A DNA stretch of 64,000 bases, taken from NCBI GenBank assembly GCA_965230565.1, contig CBDDLH010000016.1:806001-870000 (forward strand). Direction: 5' to 3'. The notes under the pieces are model-generated. The model did no database searches. It was not told where the DNA came from and saw nothing but the letters and a program-made list of their open reading frames with translations. Shown here in pieces: positions 9,403-19,388 of this stretch. The first letter of the stretch is position 1; every line of letters begins with the position of its first letter. The stretch is from BCD1 sp965230565. GTDB lineage: Bacteria; Bacteroidota; Bacteroidia; Chitinophagales; Saprospiraceae. The position numbers were made by a program, and so were the translations under genes.

Positions 9403-10020
9403 TCAGACAAGATCTTTGTCCAAAATATTTTCGTCATCGTCCTCTTCCAGGATAAATTCTCCTTTGAGATCGTCATAGAAGTTTGCATAGCTAACCTGCA
9501 TGAAAGGTACTAACCATAAGAACCCTATACCTAAGGTAAGTAAACATAATATGCTTAATCCGAAAAACATCAGGCACATTTCAAAATACTTCCATTTATG
9601 GCCATCCATCATATCCCGGCTTTTCTTCAAAGCCTCCATGGGCCCAATCTCCTTATCTTCGGCAAGAATAAAGAAAGTCTGGGAATAGCCAATCGCCGCA
9701 ATAATACCCGGAACGATCAGTAACAGCATCCAGAGCATTACAAATATCACATACAGGATATAAGCTCCTACGGTATTTCCAAAATTCTTGAACCCATCAA
9801 AGATCTGTTCGAGTTTGGCCTCTTCTCCCCTTCCAATATTGAGAGAAAAAATGGCAAATCCTACAGCCATTGGTCCGGAGATAATTAATCCCAGCAAGGG
9901 AAATCCATTTGCCGCACTTATTATTATGGCATAAACTACGAATGTAGCAATAGCAAGTCCCCATTTTCCATCAAGGGATCGCCGTGCCTGTCTCATTAAT
10001 ACATTATTTTCAGTTGTCAT
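9403..10020 (-). CDS. DUF975-like integral membrane protein
   Basis: A 205-residue membrane protein. After a short soluble N-terminus (MTTENNVLMRQARRSL) there are about five to six hydrophobic segments, with an ILAEDKEIGPMEALKKSRDMM loop between them; this loop (membrane helix, acidic turn, ALKKS) is the typical signature of the DUF975/YciC-like family. The C-terminus is very acidic (EEDDDENILDKDLV). Family members are inner-membrane proteins without established function. The gene stands alone between two terminators or spacers, about 115 bases downstream of glmM on the same strand. I am confident about the membrane family and not about any role. Confidence 0.8.
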   Translation of the reverse strand: MTTENNVLMRQARRSLDGKWGLAIATFVVYAIIISAANGFPLLGLIISGPMAVGFAIFSLNIGRGEEAKLEQIFDGFKNFGNTVGAYILYVIFVMLWMLLLIVPGIIAAIGYSQTFFILAEDKEIGPMEALKKSRDMMDGHKWKYFEMCLMFFGLSILCLLTLGIGFLWLVPFMQVSYANFYDDLKGEFILEEDDDENILDKDLV

Positions 10021-10136
10021 CGTTACAAAAATGTTAGGTGATTAAAAACATTTTCAATGTATCCAAGACTAAATATATACGCTAGTATTCTCGATGAATC
10101 AAACCAAAATTAAGACATATTGTCAGTTGGGCATTT

Positions 10137-11516
10137 CTAACTACTCAACTCTTTGAAATCCTTTTTGATCCTCAAAACAAGCTCATCAGCACTTTTTTCA
10201 TCCGCTGCCTCAGCATATATTCTTATTATTGGCTCAGTATTAGATTTTCGTAAATGGACCCAGCTGTTTTCAAAATCGATTTTCAGGCCATCAATGGTAT
10301 TGCAATCCTCATGCTTATATTTTTCATGCATGGCTTTCAAAAGGCCCTCCATATCAAGATCAGGGTCGAGATCCACTTTATCTTTTGTCATATAATAGGT
10401 TGGATAATCAGCTCTTAATTCAGACATTTTCTTTCCTGAATTGGCCAGATGAGTCAACAAAAGTGCAATCCCAACCAGGGCGTCTCTTCCATAATGCAGT
10501 TCGGGAAGAATAATTCCACCGTTACCTTCACCACCAATGACAGCCTTTTGATCCTTCATTTGTTGAACGACATTCACTTCACCAACTGCTGATGCAAAAT
10601 ATTTTCCACCATGCTTGTTCGTTACATCCCTCAAGGCTCTGGAGGAAGACAAGTTAGAAACGGTATTACCTGTTTTTTGTCCCAAAATATAATCTGCCAC
10701 AGCAACAAGGGTGTATTCCTCGCCAAAATGACTTCCGTCTTCATTGACAAAAACAAGTCTGTCCACATCCGGATCAACAGCAATGCCCAGGTCAGCTTGC
10801 TCTTTCACAACGGTTTCCGATAGCTCTGTGAGATGTTTTGGAAGTGGTTCGGGGTTATGGGCAAAATTTCCATCCGGAGTACCGTTAATTAAAATATAAT
10901 CACAATTAAGTTTTTCTAAAAGCGGTGGCAGTGATATAGCCCCGGTTGAATTCACACAGTCAACAACTACTTTAAATTTATTTTTCTGAACAGCAGCCAA
11001 ATCTACCAGGTCAAGCGCCAGGATTTGATCGATATGGTAATCAATCATATCCTCTCTTGTGGAATATTTGCCCAACTCGTCAACATCGACATAAGTAATG
11101 CCTCCAGTTTCAATCAAACTAAGAAAATCTCTTCCATCCGCAGCAGAAATGAATTCTCCCCGATCATTTAAAAGCTTAAGCGCATTCCATTGTTTTGGAT
11201 TATGACTGGCGGTTAGGATGATACCAGCACCTGCTTCAAGTGCAGGAACCGCCATTTCAACCGTTGGGGTTGTTGACAAACCAAGGTCGACAACATCAAT
11301 ACCAAGGGCCAGCAATGTATTGGTAACCAACTGACTGACCATTGCTCCGGAAATACGAGCATCCCGCCCCATGACTACTTTTGGATTTGCGCCTTTATTT
11401 TTAAGCCAGGTCCCGAAGGCCGCGGTGCATTCTACTATGTCTTGAGGGGTAAGATTTTCCCCTGCTATGCCACCGATGGTGCCGCGAATGCCTGAAATTG
11501 ATTTGATTAATGCCAC
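10137..11516 (-). CDS. glmM: Phosphoglucosamine mutase
   Basis: A 459-residue alpha-D-phosphohexomutase. Catalytic phosphoserine Ser104 lies in ILTASHNPKQWNALK, the metal loop is VDPDVDRLVF, the sugar-binding loop is GGEGNGGII, and the phosphate-binding loop near the C-terminus is RKSNTEPIIRIYAE. The family converts glucosamine-6-phosphate to glucosamine-1-phosphate for UDP-GlcNAc and so for peptidoglycan and lipid A; the sugar loop and the N-terminal ISGIRGTIGG favour GlmM over phosphomannomutase, though related Bacteroidota enzymes may be bifunctional. A strong terminator lies 120 bases upstream of the start codon, so the gene is expected to have its own promoter. Confidence 0.92.
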   Translation of the reverse strand: MALIKSISGIRGTIGGIAGENLTPQDIVECTAAFGTWLKNKGANPKVVMGRDARISGAMVSQLVTNTLLALGIDVVDLGLSTTPTVEMAVPALEAGAGIILTASHNPKQWNALKLLNDRGEFISAADGRDFLSLIETGGITYVDVDELGKYSTREDMIDYHIDQILALDLVDLAAVQKNKFKVVVDCVNSTGAISLPPLLEKLNCDYILINGTPDGNFAHNPEPLPKHLTELSETVVKEQADLGIAVDPDVDRLVFVNEDGSHFGEEYTLVAVADYILGQKTGNTVSNLSSSRALRDVTNKHGGKYFASAVGEVNVVQQMKDQKAVIGGEGNGGIILPELHYGRDALVGIALLLTHLANSGKKMSELRADYPTYYMTKDKVDLDPDLDMEGLLKAMHEKYKHEDCNTIDGLKIDFENSWVHLRKSNTEPIIRIYAEAADEKSADELVLRIKKDFKELSS

Positions 11517-11638
11517 GTTCTAATTTTTGTGGGCAAATGTAGGGAAGATTTTGGAGAAGGGAGGAATAATGGGAGCCACGAATACACGAATGATGTTCAT
11601 GAATTGATTACATGAATGGAGAAATTGTATCATAAAAA

Positions 11639-11668
11639 ATCGCTGGACAACGTTTGCTGTCCAGCGAT
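11639..11668 (-). terminator. Intrinsic terminator after the S41 peptidase gene
   Basis: A perfect 11-bp stem (ATCGCTGGACA / TGTCCAGCGAT) with an 8-base loop, followed on the minus strand by six T. It separates the S41 peptidase locus from glmM. Confidence 0.93.
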
Positions 11669-11802
11669 AGAATAGTTGTTCTGAAAGTTTATCCGGCTTT
11701 TGGTTGTTCAAAAAATATTCAGGTGATTTCTATAGAAAAGTTCAATTACAGGAAACCGCCGGATAAACAATAGAATTAAAATGAAAATTTATCTATATCT
11801 GG

Positions 11803-13219
11803 TTAAGGCTTGATCTTGTCAGCTGCCTTTTTCAAATTGGCTTTGAATAGTTCGAGCTGAGGATCATTATTTTTATCCGCTATTTGAACTGCTTTTTGAT
11901 AATTGGCGAGGGACTTCTCCATTTTTCCATTGGCTGCCAAAGCTTCTCCGTAACTGTCGTAAACGTTGGCTGACTCTGGATATAGTTTGGTATTACACCA
12001 AAATACTACCTCGGCTGTCTCTGGTTTTCCCAATTGTCCCAGGAAGGTGTAGCCCAAATAGTTTATGTCTCCTTCGTCGAAAAGATCTAACTTAACCGCT
12101 GATTTGAAATCCTTTAAAATCGATTTTTTCAATGATTTTTTATCTTCCTGACCAGTAGTTTCGACATACTTGTCCAGCTTGGCTACAATTCCGTTAAATA
12201 CTTCCTTATAAGAAGCTTCCATCTCTGACCGATATTCTTTAGCAGCAGCGGTTGCCAATTCAATGCCTTTTTCCAACGCTACATCAGCTTCCACCTTCAC
12301 TTCCGGCACTACTCCAACTCCTTCCCAGTTCGTACCTGTTATCGGGTTGATGGCTTTCCCGGTAGGGATGAATACGGAAAGGTTATCATTAATTGGCCTT
12401 GTTCCTCCTGGATTAGCTCCTCCGCCGGTAGTTTCTCCGATCAATGTGGCCCTTTTTTGTGTTTGCATATTGTAGGAAAACTCCTCGGCCCCTGAAAAAG
12501 TGTAATTACTCGTTAGTACAAACAAAGGAACATCAGGCATTTTAGTTCCATTAACTTTCTCAAGCGTCCAGAATTCATCAGTCCTGTCCCCTTCACGCCA
12601 GTAAAGGCTGTTTAGATGTACTTTTTCCCCAAAAAAATAACTGCATAAATATTGGACCATGGATGGATCTCCTCCTCCATTTTTACGTAAGTCGATGATA
12701 ATGGCATCTGATCCGGCATATCAAAGCCATATAATGATCTGCTACCGGACCACCGGAACTTACATTAGCAAATCCTCTAAGATCGATATATCCAATGTTT
12801 CCTTCCAGCCTTTTGGCCTCCATAAATCCTGCTCCATAAAAGCGGGAACGCATTTTATACTGAAGGTGTTCCTCAAAGACCCTGTCGATGCTGTTTGGCG
12901 GTGCTTGTCCAACCGAGCGAGGTCTGATACGCATATGTTTATCCTTATTGATGGCCTGAACTTGTGCAGTTAATTCTTTAGCAAAACCATCTAAATCTTC
13001 AAATTTTTCGAAATGGCCTTTAACCAGTAATTGATTGAGATGTTTTTCCGTCTTTTTGGCTACTTCCGGAAAAACATAATAATCCACCATCAACTGATTC
13101 AGCTTTTTTATGGTAGACTTCCTGATAAGCTTTATCAACAACAACATCTTGTGCCTGTAAGCCATGAATAGCAGGGAAAAGCATACAACCAACAACAATA
13201 AAACGAGAGACTTCTTCAT
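11803..13219 (-). pseudogene. S41-family (Ctp/IRBP-like) peptidase, interrupted by frameshifts
   Basis: Two out-of-phase reading frames (13219-12683 and 12660-11803) are one gene. The first ends just after ADHYMALI; removing one base near 12718 would give ADHYMALIAGSDAIIIDLR and join it to the second, which carries the S41 core TFSGAEEF (candidate Ser nucleophile) and IGETTGGGANPGG, then a C-terminal TPR-like tail. A second oddity is at the N-terminus: the main frame reads AYRHKMLLLIKLIRKS, while another frame over the same bases reads GLQAQDVVVDKAYQEV, a normal signal-peptide end plus mature start; re-entry would be at an A6 run. S41 proteins are periplasmic or secreted Ser proteases. Either the gene is decaying or the assembly has local indel errors; the neighbouring genes are intact. 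Confidence 0.8.
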
Positions 13220-13303
13220 AATTTAGGTTCGATTTAAATAACTAAACCCAAAAATAAGACCAATCAAAAAATCAAAATTGTAAAAAAGTTAATTGCTCCA
13301 AAA

Positions 13304-14173
13304 TCAATTAACCGGATCGTAGGCATTAAACAATCTTTTGGAGATAGCTTGACGGGAAATATTCAGCAAGTGAGGTTCTTGCTTAAAAAAATGTAGAGGG
13401 CTGCAATGGAAAAAGGTCTTGAATTCTTTAATGAAATGTGCCTGATCATAAAAGCCGGCATCCAATCCAAGTTGTGTCAAATTTTGGTAGGAAGCATTTT
13501 GCTGGAGATACAGAAAATAATTCAGGCGCCAGATCCTGGATATTTTTTTGGGGGTCAACCCGATCTTGTTGATGAAATTATTTCTTAGGCCAACTTTACT
13601 AATACCAAATTCATCATACATTTCATTTACCCTGATCATGCCTTTGCGATCCAGGATGTAATTGACCTGATCGCGGAGAACAGGATCAACCGCCAGATTT
13701 TCTTTGGTAATATTCAATAAAAGCTTTTCTGCCAACTGTATTTTTTTTTCAACCTGTGGTGCCTTTATCAAATCTTTGATTAAATTTTGACTGACAGCAT
13801 CCAGATCAAAAATCTCCTTCAAAGCGAAGGATTTGTCATTGAGCTTATAAAGCGGAATAGAGATTAGGTTCCAAAAGGCAAATGGTTTAAATCGAATCCC
13901 GAATATGCGGGTTGATCGTGATGCACCGTAATAGATACTATTAGTTCTTTGCCCCATAAAAGCAGCGCCAGTAGGTATATACTGCCATTTACTGTCGGTG
14001 ACTGGCTTAAACGCCAGTTTTTCATTCGAAAAAAGAAAATCAAATGTGCAATCAGGAGAAAGGAGCTCAAATTGTCCTTTCAAATCATCAGGGGAAAAAT
14101 CCAATTCCCAAAAGCATTCAACGTGCTTTGATAGAGCCTTGCCTGGTAGAAATTCCTGATAAAACATAACCAA
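13304..14173 (-). CDS. AraC-family transcriptional regulator
   Basis: A 289-residue protein. The N-terminal half (FLPGKALSKHVECFWELD, then FGIRFKPFAF) matches the DUF6597-type sensor domain found in many Bacteroidota AraC proteins. The C-terminal third holds the two helix-turn-helix units of AraC/XylS: FGISKVGLRNNFINKIGLTPKKISR, then LTQLGLDAGFYDQAHFIKEFKTFFHCSP, where the GFYDQAHFIKEFK segment is the hallmark. The start could be Met1 or Met3 (MFYQEFLPGK). It is read toward the S41 locus, 84 bases away, with no visible terminator between. The regulated target is unknown; the adjacent broken peptidase is one possibility. Confidence 0.9.
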   Translation of the reverse strand: MVMFYQEFLPGKALSKHVECFWELDFSPDDLKGQFELLSPDCTFDFLFSNEKLAFKPVTDSKWQYIPTGAAFMGQRTNSIYYGASRSTRIFGIRFKPFAFWNLISIPLYKLNDKSFALKEIFDLDAVSQNLIKDLIKAPQVEKKIQLAEKLLLNITKENLAVDPVLRDQVNYILDRKGMIRVNEMYDEFGISKVGLRNNFINKIGLTPKKISRIWRLNYFLYLQQNASYQNLTQLGLDAGFYDQAHFIKEFKTFFHCSPLHFFKQEPHLLNISRQAISKRLFNAYDPVN

Positions 14174-14259
14174 TGTACTAATTGACGCTAATCAACTTAA
14201 AAATAGGGAAAGGGTTTAAAAATATAGACAAACGGACCTTTTTTACCCTTAATGACCAT

Positions 14260-15012
14260 TTATTTTCCAAAAAGATGCGTCCTTTTTAGCAATCGTTCCA
14301 GATCTTCCGGAGTATCTATACCTATACTGTCATTAGGAGTGATCCCAACAAAAATGTTATAGCCTGCTTCCAGCCATCTTAGTTGTTCCAAGGATTCTGA
14401 TTTTTCCAGATCAGAGACAGCTAAATCACTAACTCGCATCAGTGTTTCTCTCCGGAAACCATAAATTCCCAGATGCTTCAAATACTGTTGATGCTTTAAC
14501 CACTCACTTTGAGGCACTTTCCGCATAAAAGGAATGGCATGTCTGCTGAAATACAGGGCCTCCCCATGAGAATTAACAACAACCTTAACTGCATTAGGAT
14601 CAAATAAAGTCTGGGTAGTCTTTACAGGTGTTGCAAGGGTTGAGATATCAATCGATTTATTTTCTATCAATGGCCTTACCACATGGTCCACATCTTCAGG
14701 GGAAAGAAAAGGCTCATCTCCCTGCACATTGATAATAATGTCAAAATCTGAAAAAGCATCAGCCACCTCAGCACAGCGATCAGTACCACTTTGGTGATCC
14801 TCCGAAGTCATGACGACATTACCTCCAAAAGATTCCACGTGATGGAAAATTCGTTCATCATCAGTAGCTACGACCACATGAGAAACGGTTCCGGCCATAC
14901 TGACCTGATCAAACACTCTTTGGATCATACTCTTACCCCCAATATCTACAAGAGGTTTGCCCGGAAAACGGGAAGATGCATATCTGGCTGGAATGACGGC
15001 TAGAACGGACAT
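14260..15012 (-). CDS. kdsB: 3-deoxy-manno-octulosonate cytidylyltransferase
   Basis: A 250-residue nucleotidyltransferase. The N-terminus AVIPARYASSRFPGKPL is the CTP-binding signature of KdsB; INVQGDEPFLSPEDVD carries the metal and CTP-binding Asp, and KHLGIYGFRRETL is the conserved KDO-binding region. It activates KDO as CMP-KDO in the cytoplasm for lipopolysaccharide inner core synthesis, which fits a Gram-negative organism. Full length for the family. The start codon is preceded within two bases by an array of heptamer repeats (15015-15084), so on the sense strand the 5' leader is a run of CCAGCAA-like units with no classical Shine-Dalgarno site. Confidence 0.96.
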   Translation of the reverse strand: MSVLAVIPARYASSRFPGKPLVDIGGKSMIQRVFDQVSMAGTVSHVVVATDDERIFHHVESFGGNVVMTSEDHQSGTDRCAEVADAFSDFDIIINVQGDEPFLSPEDVDHVVRPLIENKSIDISTLATPVKTTQTLFDPNAVKVVVNSHGEALYFSRHAIPFMRKVPQSEWLKHQQYLKHLGIYGFRRETLMRVSDLAVSDLEKSESLEQLRWLEAGYNIFVGITPNDSIGIDTPEDLERLLKRTHLFGK

Positions 15013-15014
15013 AT

Positions 15015-15084
15015 TTGTTGGTTGCTGGTTGCTGGTTTCTGGTTGCTGGTTGCTGGTTGCTGGTTTCTGGTTTCTGGTTACTGG
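15015..15084. repeat. Heptamer tandem array (TTNCTGG), 10 units, abutting kdsB start
   Basis: Ten consecutive 7-base units: TTGTTGG, then TTGCTGG or TTTCTGG variants, ending in TTACTGG. Only the third and, in the first unit, the fourth base vary. It starts two bases from the kdsB start codon. The same family occurs at 43320-43399, 44770-44783 and 59741-59782, always between genes. Confidence 0.95.
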
Positions 15085-15185
15085 TTAAGTTTTTGAAATT
15101 GGAATTACAAATTTAACCGCTTTATTTTTAAACTTGCAGTTATAATTTAATTCGCTTTCAAAAAACTATCTTAAACCTGCATTAT

Positions 15186-15539
15186 ATGAAAAAGATATAC
15201 TTCCTTTCCACCTGTTCTACTTGCAAACGCATTATGCAGGAGTTGAATATTGGAGATGATTTTGAAAAACAGGATATTAAATTTGACAAAATAACCTCTG
15301 AACAATTGGAACAAATGGCAGCAAAAGCAGGTTCCTACGAAGCTTTATTCAGCAAAAGATCCCGACAATACAGAGCTCTAGGGCTTCATGAACAAACACT
15401 TTCTGAAGAGGATTACAAAAAGTACATCCTGGAAGAATATACTTTCCTGAAAAGGCCAGTAATGCTCATTGGGGATGAAATTTTTGTTGGTAATTCGAAA
15501 AAGGTCGTTGAGGCTGCGGGGAAGGCGTTGGGTGTTTAA
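15186..15539 (+). CDS. ArsC/Spx-family thiol protein (arsenate reductase-like)
   Basis: A 117-residue thioredoxin-fold protein. It has a CSTCKR motif (Cys10 and Cys13), DIKFDKITSEQL as the second strand and helix, FSKRSRQYRALGL in the middle and FLKRPVMLIGDEIFVGNS near the end, the RP-loop typical of the ArsC/Spx/YfgD group. The CxxC pair is more Spx-like than the single Cys of plasmid ArsC. True arsenate reduction by glutaredoxin-coupled ArsC is possible, but many such chromosomal proteins have other redox or regulatory roles. It is alone on the + strand, divergent from kdsB, and not linked to the ars-like operon about 9 kb away. Confidence 0.82.
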   Translation: MKKIYFLSTCSTCKRIMQELNIGDDFEKQDIKFDKITSEQLEQMAAKAGSYEALFSKRSRQYRALGLHEQTLSEEDYKKYILEEYTFLKRPVMLIGDEIFVGNSKKVVEAAGKALGV

Positions 15540-15570
15540 TCTCAACTTTAGGCTTGATTGTACGGCGTAA

Positions 15571-15605
15571 AATTTAAGGCCTAACTTGAAGTTAGACCTT
15601 AAATT
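15571..15605. terminator. Bidirectional intrinsic terminator
   Basis: Arms AATTTAAGGCCTAACTT and AAGTTAGACCTTAAATT pair with one mismatch (a G-T wobble on one strand). It lies between the convergent ArsC-like gene and purL, 32 bases after one stop and 7 before the other. Confidence 0.85.
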
Positions 15606-15611
15606 AGGAAC

Positions 15612-18600
15612 CTACCTTTTCTCCAGCCACTTCCTTGCATTCACAAATGCCTCAATCCAGGGAGATATAACATCTTCACGATCAGTTGGATAATTAGCCC
15701 AGTTCCATTTAAAAATGGAACGCTCTATATGTGGCATGGTCACCAGGTGACGACCGTCTTTGCTGGCCAGGAATGCGGTGTTATAATCACTGCCATTTGG
15801 ATTGAAAGGATATCCTTCATAACCATATTTCGCCACGATATTGTAATCATCTTCTTCCATTGGCAAATGGAATTTTCCTTCGCCGTGAGAAATCCAAACA
15901 CCTAAGGAACATCCACTTAAACTGCTCAACATCACAGAGTTATTATCCTGAATTTTTACCGAAGTAAAGGCACTTTCGTGTTTATGAGAATCATTGTGCA
16001 ACATTTTGGACTTCAATTCATGCTCAGGATTGATCAAATCCAATTCAACAAATAACTGACAGCCGTTGCAAATACCGATGGACAAAACATCATCCCTTTT
16101 GAAGAAATTCTCAAGACTTTGACGCGCCTTATCATTGTACAGAAATGCTCCTGCCCATCCTTTGGCTGACCCAAGAACATCTGAATTGGAGAACCCTCCT
16201 ACGGCACCAATGAACTGCACATCTTCCAGGGTTTCTCTTCCACTGATCAGGTCCGTCATGTGCACATCTTTCACATCAAATCCGGCGAGGTACATAGCGT
16301 GTGCCAATTCCCGTTCGGAATTACTTCCTTTTTCCCGTAAGACTGCGGCTTTTGGCTTTGGTTTAGAAGAATCAATTACCGGAACCTGACCATCGAACCC
16401 TTTCGGGAAGTGATACTTCAGAGGTTGGTTTTTATAGTTGCCGTATCTTTCTTTTGCTAATTGCTCACCAGTTTGGTTGATATCCAGCAAATAGGAGGTC
16501 TCATACCAAACGTCTCTCAATTCAGGAATATCAAAATGGAAGGTTTCAGATCCGTTTTTGATTTCAAGATTGGACCCTGAAACAACGGTTCCTATTTTGT
16601 GATAAGCAACTCCTTCCTTTTTCAGAAATTCCTCAACAGAATCATCAAAAGCCTGGAACACGACCCCACTGTTCTCTGCAAATAGAAGCTTAACTGAATC
16701 TTTATCCTCAAGACCCGAAAGGTCTATGGTGGCAGCCAGATCAGGATCAGCAAAACACATTTCCAACAAGGTGGTCAAAATCCCTCCGGCAGAAATATCA
16801 TGGCCGGCAACAATTTTTCCATCATGAATCAGAGCTTGAAGTGCATTGAAAGATTTGACAAAAGCCTCAGGAGTGTTGACATCCGGAGCTTTTGGTCCGA
16901 TCCTGTTCATTACCTGGGCAAAAGATGAACCTCCAAGTTGGTAATCATCAGATGAAAAGTTGATGTAATAAATGGCTCCTCCATCTCTTTGAAGCACTGG
17001 TTCAACGATCCTTGTAATATCATCACAATGACCTGCGGCAGAGATAACTACCGTTCCCGGTGCGATCACTTCATCATTTGGATATTTTTGCTTCATCGAA
17101 AGAGAATCCTTCCCCGTTGGCACATTCACGCCAAGAGCAATGGCAAAATCAGAAACCGCTTTTACAGCCTTGTACAATCGGGCATCTTCTCCTTCATTTT
17201 TGCAAGGCCACATCCAGTTGGCAGATAAAGAAACGGACTTCAATCCATCTTTCAAAGGTGCCCAGACAATATTGGTCAAAGCTTCTGCTATGGAATTTCT
17301 AGACCCGGCCTCCGGTTCAAGCAATCCACTTACCGGTGAATGTCCAATTGATGTTGCCAAACCATCTTTTCCATCAAAACTCAGGGCCATGACACCACAA
17401 TCATTAAGTGGCAATTGTAAAGGACCGGCACATTGCTGCTTGGCCACCAGGCCGCCAACACATCTATCCACTTTATTGGTCAGCCAGTCTTTACATGCAA
17501 CCGCCTCCAGCTTAAGGACATCTCGTATGTATTGCTGAATGTTTTTAGCAGTATATTCAAGTCCCGCATAATTCCTGTTCACGGTTTTGTCATCCATGAT
17601 GGTTTTGGGAGAACTACCAAACATATCCATTAATGCCAGATCCATCGGGCGCTCACCCGTTTTATCGGATTCAAAGGTAAATCGAAAATCTCCGGTCACC
17701 TCCCCTACTTCGTACATCGGTGCACGCTCGCGTTCTGCAATGCGTTTTAAAGCTTCCATATGCTTTTCGGCTATTACCAACCCCATTCGTTCCTGAGATT
17801 CATTACCGATAATCTCTTTAGCAGAAAGTGTCGGGTCACCAATAGGCAGTTTATCCAATTCAATTTTACCTCCAACGTCTTCGACCAGTTCTGACAAACA
17901 GTTCAAATGTCCGCCGGCACCATGATCGTGAATGGAGACTATGGGATTAATATCATTTTCCACCATTCCACGGATGGCATTGGCTACACGTTTTTGCATT
18001 TCCGGGTTGGAACGCTGGACAGCATTCAATTCAATACCAGTGCTGAATTCACCGGTGTCGGCTGAAGAAACTGCAGCCCCTCCCATACCGATCCGGTAAT
18101 TATCTCCACCAAGAATAACGATCTTGTCACCAGTTTTGGGAGAATCTTTAAGAGCTTGTTCTTCCTTTCCGCTTCCAATTCCACCTGCAAGCATTATCAC
18201 TTTATCAAACCCTAATTTTCGGGCCTCTTCTTCATGTTCAAAAGTCAATAAGGATCCGGCAATAAGTGGTTGCCCAAATTTATTCCCAAAATCAGAAGCA
18301 CCGTTTGAAGCCTTAATGAGAATGTCTAAAGGTGTCTGATACAACCAGTCCCGTTCTTTCATTGCCTTTTCCCATGGCCGATTTTCCTTTAGTCTGGAAT
18401 AGGAAGTCATGTAAATTGCTGTACCTGCCAATGGCAACGACCCTTTACCACCTGCAAGACGGTCTCTTATTTCTCCTCCAGAGCCCGTTGCCGCTCCGTT
18501 AAATGGCTCCACAGTTGTTGGGAAATTATGAGTCTCAGCCTTCAGAGACAACACGGATTTAAAAGGTTTCTTTTCGTAAAAATCGGGTTTATCAGGACTT

Positions 18601-19274
18601 TTGGGAGCAAATTGAATGACCTCCGGTCCTTTAATGAATGCGACATTATCCTTATAAGCAGAGACGATATCGTTAGGGTTTTCACTGGAAGTCTTTTTGA
18701 TCATTTTGAATAATGACTCCGATTGTTCCTCCCCGTCAATTACAAAAGTGCCATTGAAAATTTTGTGTCGGCAGTGCTCACTGTTCACCTGAGAAAACCC
18801 GAATACTTCAGAATCTGTCAGCTTCCTCCCTATCTTTTCAGCAAGAGCTTCGAGATAATCTACTTCTTCCTCACTAAGCGCCAATCCCTCCTGCTGATTA
18901 TAGGCAGCGATATCATCAACCTCCATCACTGGAGCCGGTTCGATCTCTATGGTGAAAATATCCTGATGGAGGCTATTATATTTTTGACTCAGCATTGGGT
19001 CAAAATCTTTAGATTCTTTCTCAACCTTAAAAAATTCCTCGATCCTCGATATACCTGAAATAGCCATATTCTGGGTTATTTCAACCGCATTGGTACTCCA
19101 GGGAGTAATCATGGCTGCTCTTGGGCCAATGAAAGTAGCATCGATCTCAGTAGAATCAATTACAGGTTGATTACCAAAAAGCCATGTAAGCTTTTCTTTA
19201 TCTTCCTGAGACAGGTCTTTAGCTACTTCTACCGCAAAAATTTGTTGGGAAATATCACCGAAAAAAAGGATCAT
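15612..19274 (-). CDS. purL: Phosphoribosylformylglycinamidine synthase, large fused form
   Basis: A 1,220-residue enzyme of de novo purine synthesis that turns FGAR, glutamine and ATP into FGAM. It is the long proteobacterial-type fusion (the usual length is about 1,200-1,300). Visible parts: an N-terminal PurS-like domain, the ATP-binding synthetase with SEHCRHKIFNG and SLKAETHNFPT, PTGKDSLSMKQ in the second synthetase half, and a C-terminal class I glutaminase with the nucleophile in GICNGCQLF, and a His/Glu site in MPHIERSIFKW. No other pur gene is adjacent. The stop is 7 bases beyond a bidirectional terminator. Identification is secure. Confidence 0.98.
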   Translation of the reverse strand: MILFFGDISQQIFAVEVAKDLSQEDKEKLTWLFGNQPVIDSTEIDATFIGPRAAMITPWSTNAVEITQNMAISGISRIEEFFKVEKESKDFDPMLSQKYNSLHQDIFTIEIEPAPVMEVDDIAAYNQQEGLALSEEEVDYLEALAEKIGRKLTDSEVFGFSQVNSEHCRHKIFNGTFVIDGEEQSESLFKMIKKTSSENPNDIVSAYKDNVAFIKGPEVIQFAPKSPDKPDFYEKKPFKSVLSLKAETHNFPTTVEPFNGAATGSGGEIRDRLAGGKGSLPLAGTAIYMTSYSRLKENRPWEKAMKERDWLYQTPLDILIKASNGASDFGNKFGQPLIAGSLLTFEHEEEARKLGFDKVIMLAGGIGSGKEEQALKDSPKTGDKIVILGGDNYRIGMGGAAVSSADTGEFSTGIELNAVQRSNPEMQKRVANAIRGMVENDINPIVSIHDHGAGGHLNCLSELVEDVGGKIELDKLPIGDPTLSAKEIIGNESQERMGLVIAEKHMEALKRIAERERAPMYEVGEVTGDFRFTFESDKTGERPMDLALMDMFGSSPKTIMDDKTVNRNYAGLEYTAKNIQQYIRDVLKLEAVACKDWLTNKVDRCVGGLVAKQQCAGPLQLPLNDCGVMALSFDGKDGLATSIGHSPVSGLLEPEAGSRNSIAEALTNIVWAPLKDGLKSVSLSANWMWPCKNEGEDARLYKAVKAVSDFAIALGVNVPTGKDSLSMKQKYPNDEVIAPGTVVISAAGHCDDITRIVEPVLQRDGGAIYYINFSSDDYQLGGSSFAQVMNRIGPKAPDVNTPEAFVKSFNALQALIHDGKIVAGHDISAGGILTTLLEMCFADPDLAATIDLSGLEDKDSVKLLFAENSGVVFQAFDDSVEEFLKKEGVAYHKIGTVVSGSNLEIKNGSETFHFDIPELRDVWYETSYLLDINQTGEQLAKERYGNYKNQPLKYHFPKGFDGQVPVIDSSKPKPKAAVLREKGSNSERELAHAMYLAGFDVKDVHMTDLISGRETLEDVQFIGAVGGFSNSDVLGSAKGWAGAFLYNDKARQSLENFFKRDDVLSIGICNGCQLFVELDLINPEHELKSKMLHNDSHKHESAFTSVKIQDNNSVMLSSLSGCSLGVWISHGEGKFHLPMEEDDYNIVAKYGYEGYPFNPNGSDYNTAFLASKDGRHLVTMPHIERSIFKWNWANYPTDREDVISPWIEAFVNARKWLEKR

Positions 19275-19388
19275 GGCACTGCTTTTTGAAATGAAGCTGC
19301 AAAGTTCCTCTTTTTCTTTCTAAATCAGTAATGGAAAGCGAGAAAATTTAAGGTTTAATCCTTATACAAAAACAAATCGAAGTTTAAC

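Noticed and set aside
11520..11711. 63-codon frame between glmM and the S41 locus
   Set aside because: It includes a perfect terminator hairpin and has no recognisable sequence.
15015..15084. CRISPR array
   Set aside because: The repeats are 7 bases and contiguous, without spacers, and there are no cas genes.
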